From RECM01 sp047921215 (GTDB lineage: Bacteria; Bacteroidota; Rhodothermia; Balneolales; Cyclonatronaceae), in assembly GCA_047921215.1 (NCBI GenBank), contig JBLRWO010000001.1:1-64000 (forward strand): 64,000 nucleotides of DNA. The letters are read 5' to 3'. This document shows, one piece after another, positions 62,567-64,000 of the stretch (its first letter is position 1; every line of letters starts with the position of its first letter). A model generated the notes under the pieces. The model did no database searches. It saw nothing but the letters and a program-made list of their open reading frames with translations, and was not told where the DNA came from. The translations under genes and the position numbers were made by a program.

Positions 62567-63199
62567 ATGCGTACTATTCCGATTTTTAAACTGTTCGCTA
62601 TTCTTATGGTAGCCGCTTCCCTGTCGGCCTGCCGCGGGCAGCCCTCCCAAAAACCTCCGATACACCTCAATCCTAATATGGACTGGCAACAGAAATTCAA
62701 GCCTCTCGAAGCCAATCCGTTTTTTGAGGACGGGCGTTCCATGAGGCCGCCTGTTGAGGGTACCGTGGCCCGGGGTTTACTGCGCGACAATGCCCCTTAT
62801 TATGAAGGAATTAACGACGACGGTTCATTTGTCGCCATTATGCCTGTTTCGCTCGACCGCTCATTCCTGCATCGCGGCAGGGATCGCTATGAAATTTTCT
62901 GTACACCCTGCCATGGCGGTACGGGGACCGGCGATGGAATTGTAATTGGCAGAGGCTACGTGCCACCGCCATCCTTCCACGAAGAACGCATTCTCGACAT
63001 GCCTGACGGGGAACTGTACAGCGCCATCTATAACGGTGTGCGCACCATGCCCTCTTACCGGCATCAGATTCCGGCCGAAGACCGCTGGGCCATCGTGGCC
63101 TACATCAGGGCCCTTCAGCGCAGTCAGAACGCGACCGACGACGACCTCAGAAAACTGAATATCCCCACCGATTTTGCCCAGGCAAATACCGCAGACTAA
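62567..63199 (+). CDS. actE: Alternative complex III monohaem cytochrome c lipoprotein ActE
   Basis: 210 residues. A lipobox (SLSAC, Cys22) ends the signal peptide, so it is anchored at the periplasmic face. One haem c site CTPCH (112-116) and a Met ligand near 161 (RTMPSYRHQI) fit a class I cytochrome c. In alternative complex III, ActE carries electrons out of the complex. It lies 21 bases after actD, and 20 bases separate it from actF. Confidence 0.92.
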   Translation: MRTIPIFKLFAILMVAASLSACRGQPSQKPPIHLNPNMDWQQKFKPLEANPFFEDGRSMRPPVEGTVARGLLRDNAPYYEGINDDGSFVAIMPVSLDRSFLHRGRDRYEIFCTPCHGGTGTGDGIVIGRGYVPPPSFHEERILDMPDGELYSAIYNGVRTMPSYRHQIPAEDRWAIVAYIRALQRSQNATDDDLRKLNIPTDFAQANTAD

Positions 63200-63219
63200 C
63201 CTTTTTAGAGAACCACATC

Positions 63220-64000
63220 ATGGCACAGACCAAACCTGTTGACGATCTCACCTTCCCGCAGAATACCGCCATACTCAGGGTATTGTTCGGTATTGGTGCA
63301 ATTGGGTTAATCGCCAGTTTTATCGGATTCTTCGTCGACACCAAACAGTTTCATTTTTCATATCTCACCAGTTTTTCCTACCTGGCCAGCTTTTCACTGG
63401 CCTCCCTGTTCTTTGTGATGCTGCACCACATCACCCGGTCATCATGGGGGGTTACCCTGAGAAGGATTCCGGAAACGTTCTCCTATCATCTGTTTATTCT
63501 GGCAATCCTGTTCATCCCGATACTTCTGGGTATGGAATACCTGTACAAGTGGACCAATCCGGAAATTCTGGCCACCGACTACCTGGCCCAGCACAAAGAG
63601 CCCTATCTGAACCAGACTTTCTTCATCATCCGGCAAATCATCTACTTCTCGGTCTGGTCGTTCCTGGGTTACAGGCTCTACAAAAACTCGGTGAAAATGG
63701 ATGAAAATGCCGACTGGGGCATCGAAACCCTGCAGCGCAAAATAAGTGCACCCGGTATCCTTCTGTTTGCCCTTACTGTAGCCTTTGCTTCCTTCGACTG
63801 GCTGATGTCGCTCGATTTCCACTGGTTTTCGACCATGTTCGGCGTGTACTATTTCTCAATGAGTTTCCAGGCCTTCTTCGCAATGATTATACTCATTGGC
63901 CTGTTCCTCAGAAGCCGCGGCCTGCTGCTGAACACCATCACCCGGGTACACATCGGGGATGCCGGCAAGCTGTTGTTCGGATTCTCCGTTTTCTATGCAT
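63220..64000 (+). CDS. actF: Alternative complex III NrfD-like subunit ActF (partial)
   Basis: The frame starts at ATG 63220 and stays open for 260 codons to the window edge, so the C-terminus is missing. Membrane segments appear at about 19-41, 46-70, 90-108 and beyond, with the FDWLMSLDFHWFSTMFGVYY segment common in ActF. It is the second NrfD-like subunit of alternative complex III, probably with its own quinone-near or proton-path role. Genes for a cytochrome oxidase often follow and may lie just past 64000. Confidence 0.92.
   Translation, partial: MAQTKPVDDLTFPQNTAILRVLFGIGAIGLIASFIGFFVDTKQFHFSYLTSFSYLASFSLASLFFVMLHHITRSSWGVTLRRIPETFSYHLFILAILFIPILLGMEYLYKWTNPEILATDYLAQHKEPYLNQTFFIIRQIIYFSVWSFLGYRLYKNSVKMDENADWGIETLQRKISAPGILLFALTVAFASFDWLMSLDFHWFSTMFGVYYFSMSFQAFFAMIILIGLFLRSRGLLLNTITRVHIGDAGKLLFGFSVFYA

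Overview
The window looks like chromosomal DNA of an aerobic, menaquinone-using bacterium of the Bacteroidota / Balneolota-Rhodothermota group. This is inferred from several things together: an alternative complex III (actABCDEF) operon, a sdhCAB operon with a single-subunit cytochrome b, an ubiE/menG methyltransferase and no ubiquinone genes, the yicC-gmk-rpoZ-coaBC order, a phosphofructokinase with pyrophosphate-type residues, and a luxE/luxC acyl-reductase pair. No rRNA, tRNA, CRISPR array or prophage was seen. Coding density is high, TTG and GTG starts occur, and good Shine-Dalgarno sequences appear in places.

Layout. 1-13 kb: surface-polysaccharide genes (EpsG-like protein cut by the window edge, glycosyltransferase, WecA-type initiating transferase, SLBB export protein, Wzc-type tyrosine autokinase) interleaved with an outer-membrane barrel, LemA, L-2-hydroxyglutarate oxidase with a kinase-like protein, and a Tat-exported flavoprotein. 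13-24 kb: leuS, a lipoprotein with a putative Cys-Gln thioester domain, luxE-luxC with odd low-complexity inserts, and sdhCAB. 24-36 kb: yigZ, pduO, an SGNH/TPR protein, a GlmM-type mutase, yicC-gmk-rpoZ-coaBC, an IS200-like transposase, an unknown membrane protein and a lipase. 36-43 kb (minus strand): menG, fabZ, panB and surE, then comF with two unknown envelope genes, and a Wzx-like flippase. 43-54 kb (plus strand, except the last gene): rodZ-like, ligA, a STAS protein, an SSS symporter, a PgpH-type HD phosphodiesterase, xerD, mtnA and a minus-strand YciO-type protein. 54-64 kb: a UPF0173 hydrolase, PPi-type pfk, then the alternative complex III operon running off the right edge.

How it fits together. 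SdhCAB (and probably LhgO) feed electrons into menaquinone, MenG finishes menaquinone, and alternative complex III oxidises menaquinol and passes electrons to cytochrome c or an oxidase that should lie just beyond 64 kb. The polysaccharide genes would initiate (WecA), extend (GT), polymerise (EpsG-like), flip (Wzx-like) and export (Wzc/SLBB) a surface glycan.

The most unusual content is intergenic. Many gene ends carry heptanucleotide tandem arrays, often mirrored on both sides of a core with the motifs ATGCTGAGC, a 12-base CCTGAGCGCAGT-like unit, GTCGAAGCACG and a GGGGGCTTTT/AAAAAGCCCCC hairpin. One mirrored arm supplies the start codon of gmk. A second family (GCCCG-loop-CGGGC followed by GGTGACAAG-loop-CTTGTC) has three copies. 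The other notable candidate is the predicted thioester-domain lipoprotein at 16263-17354.
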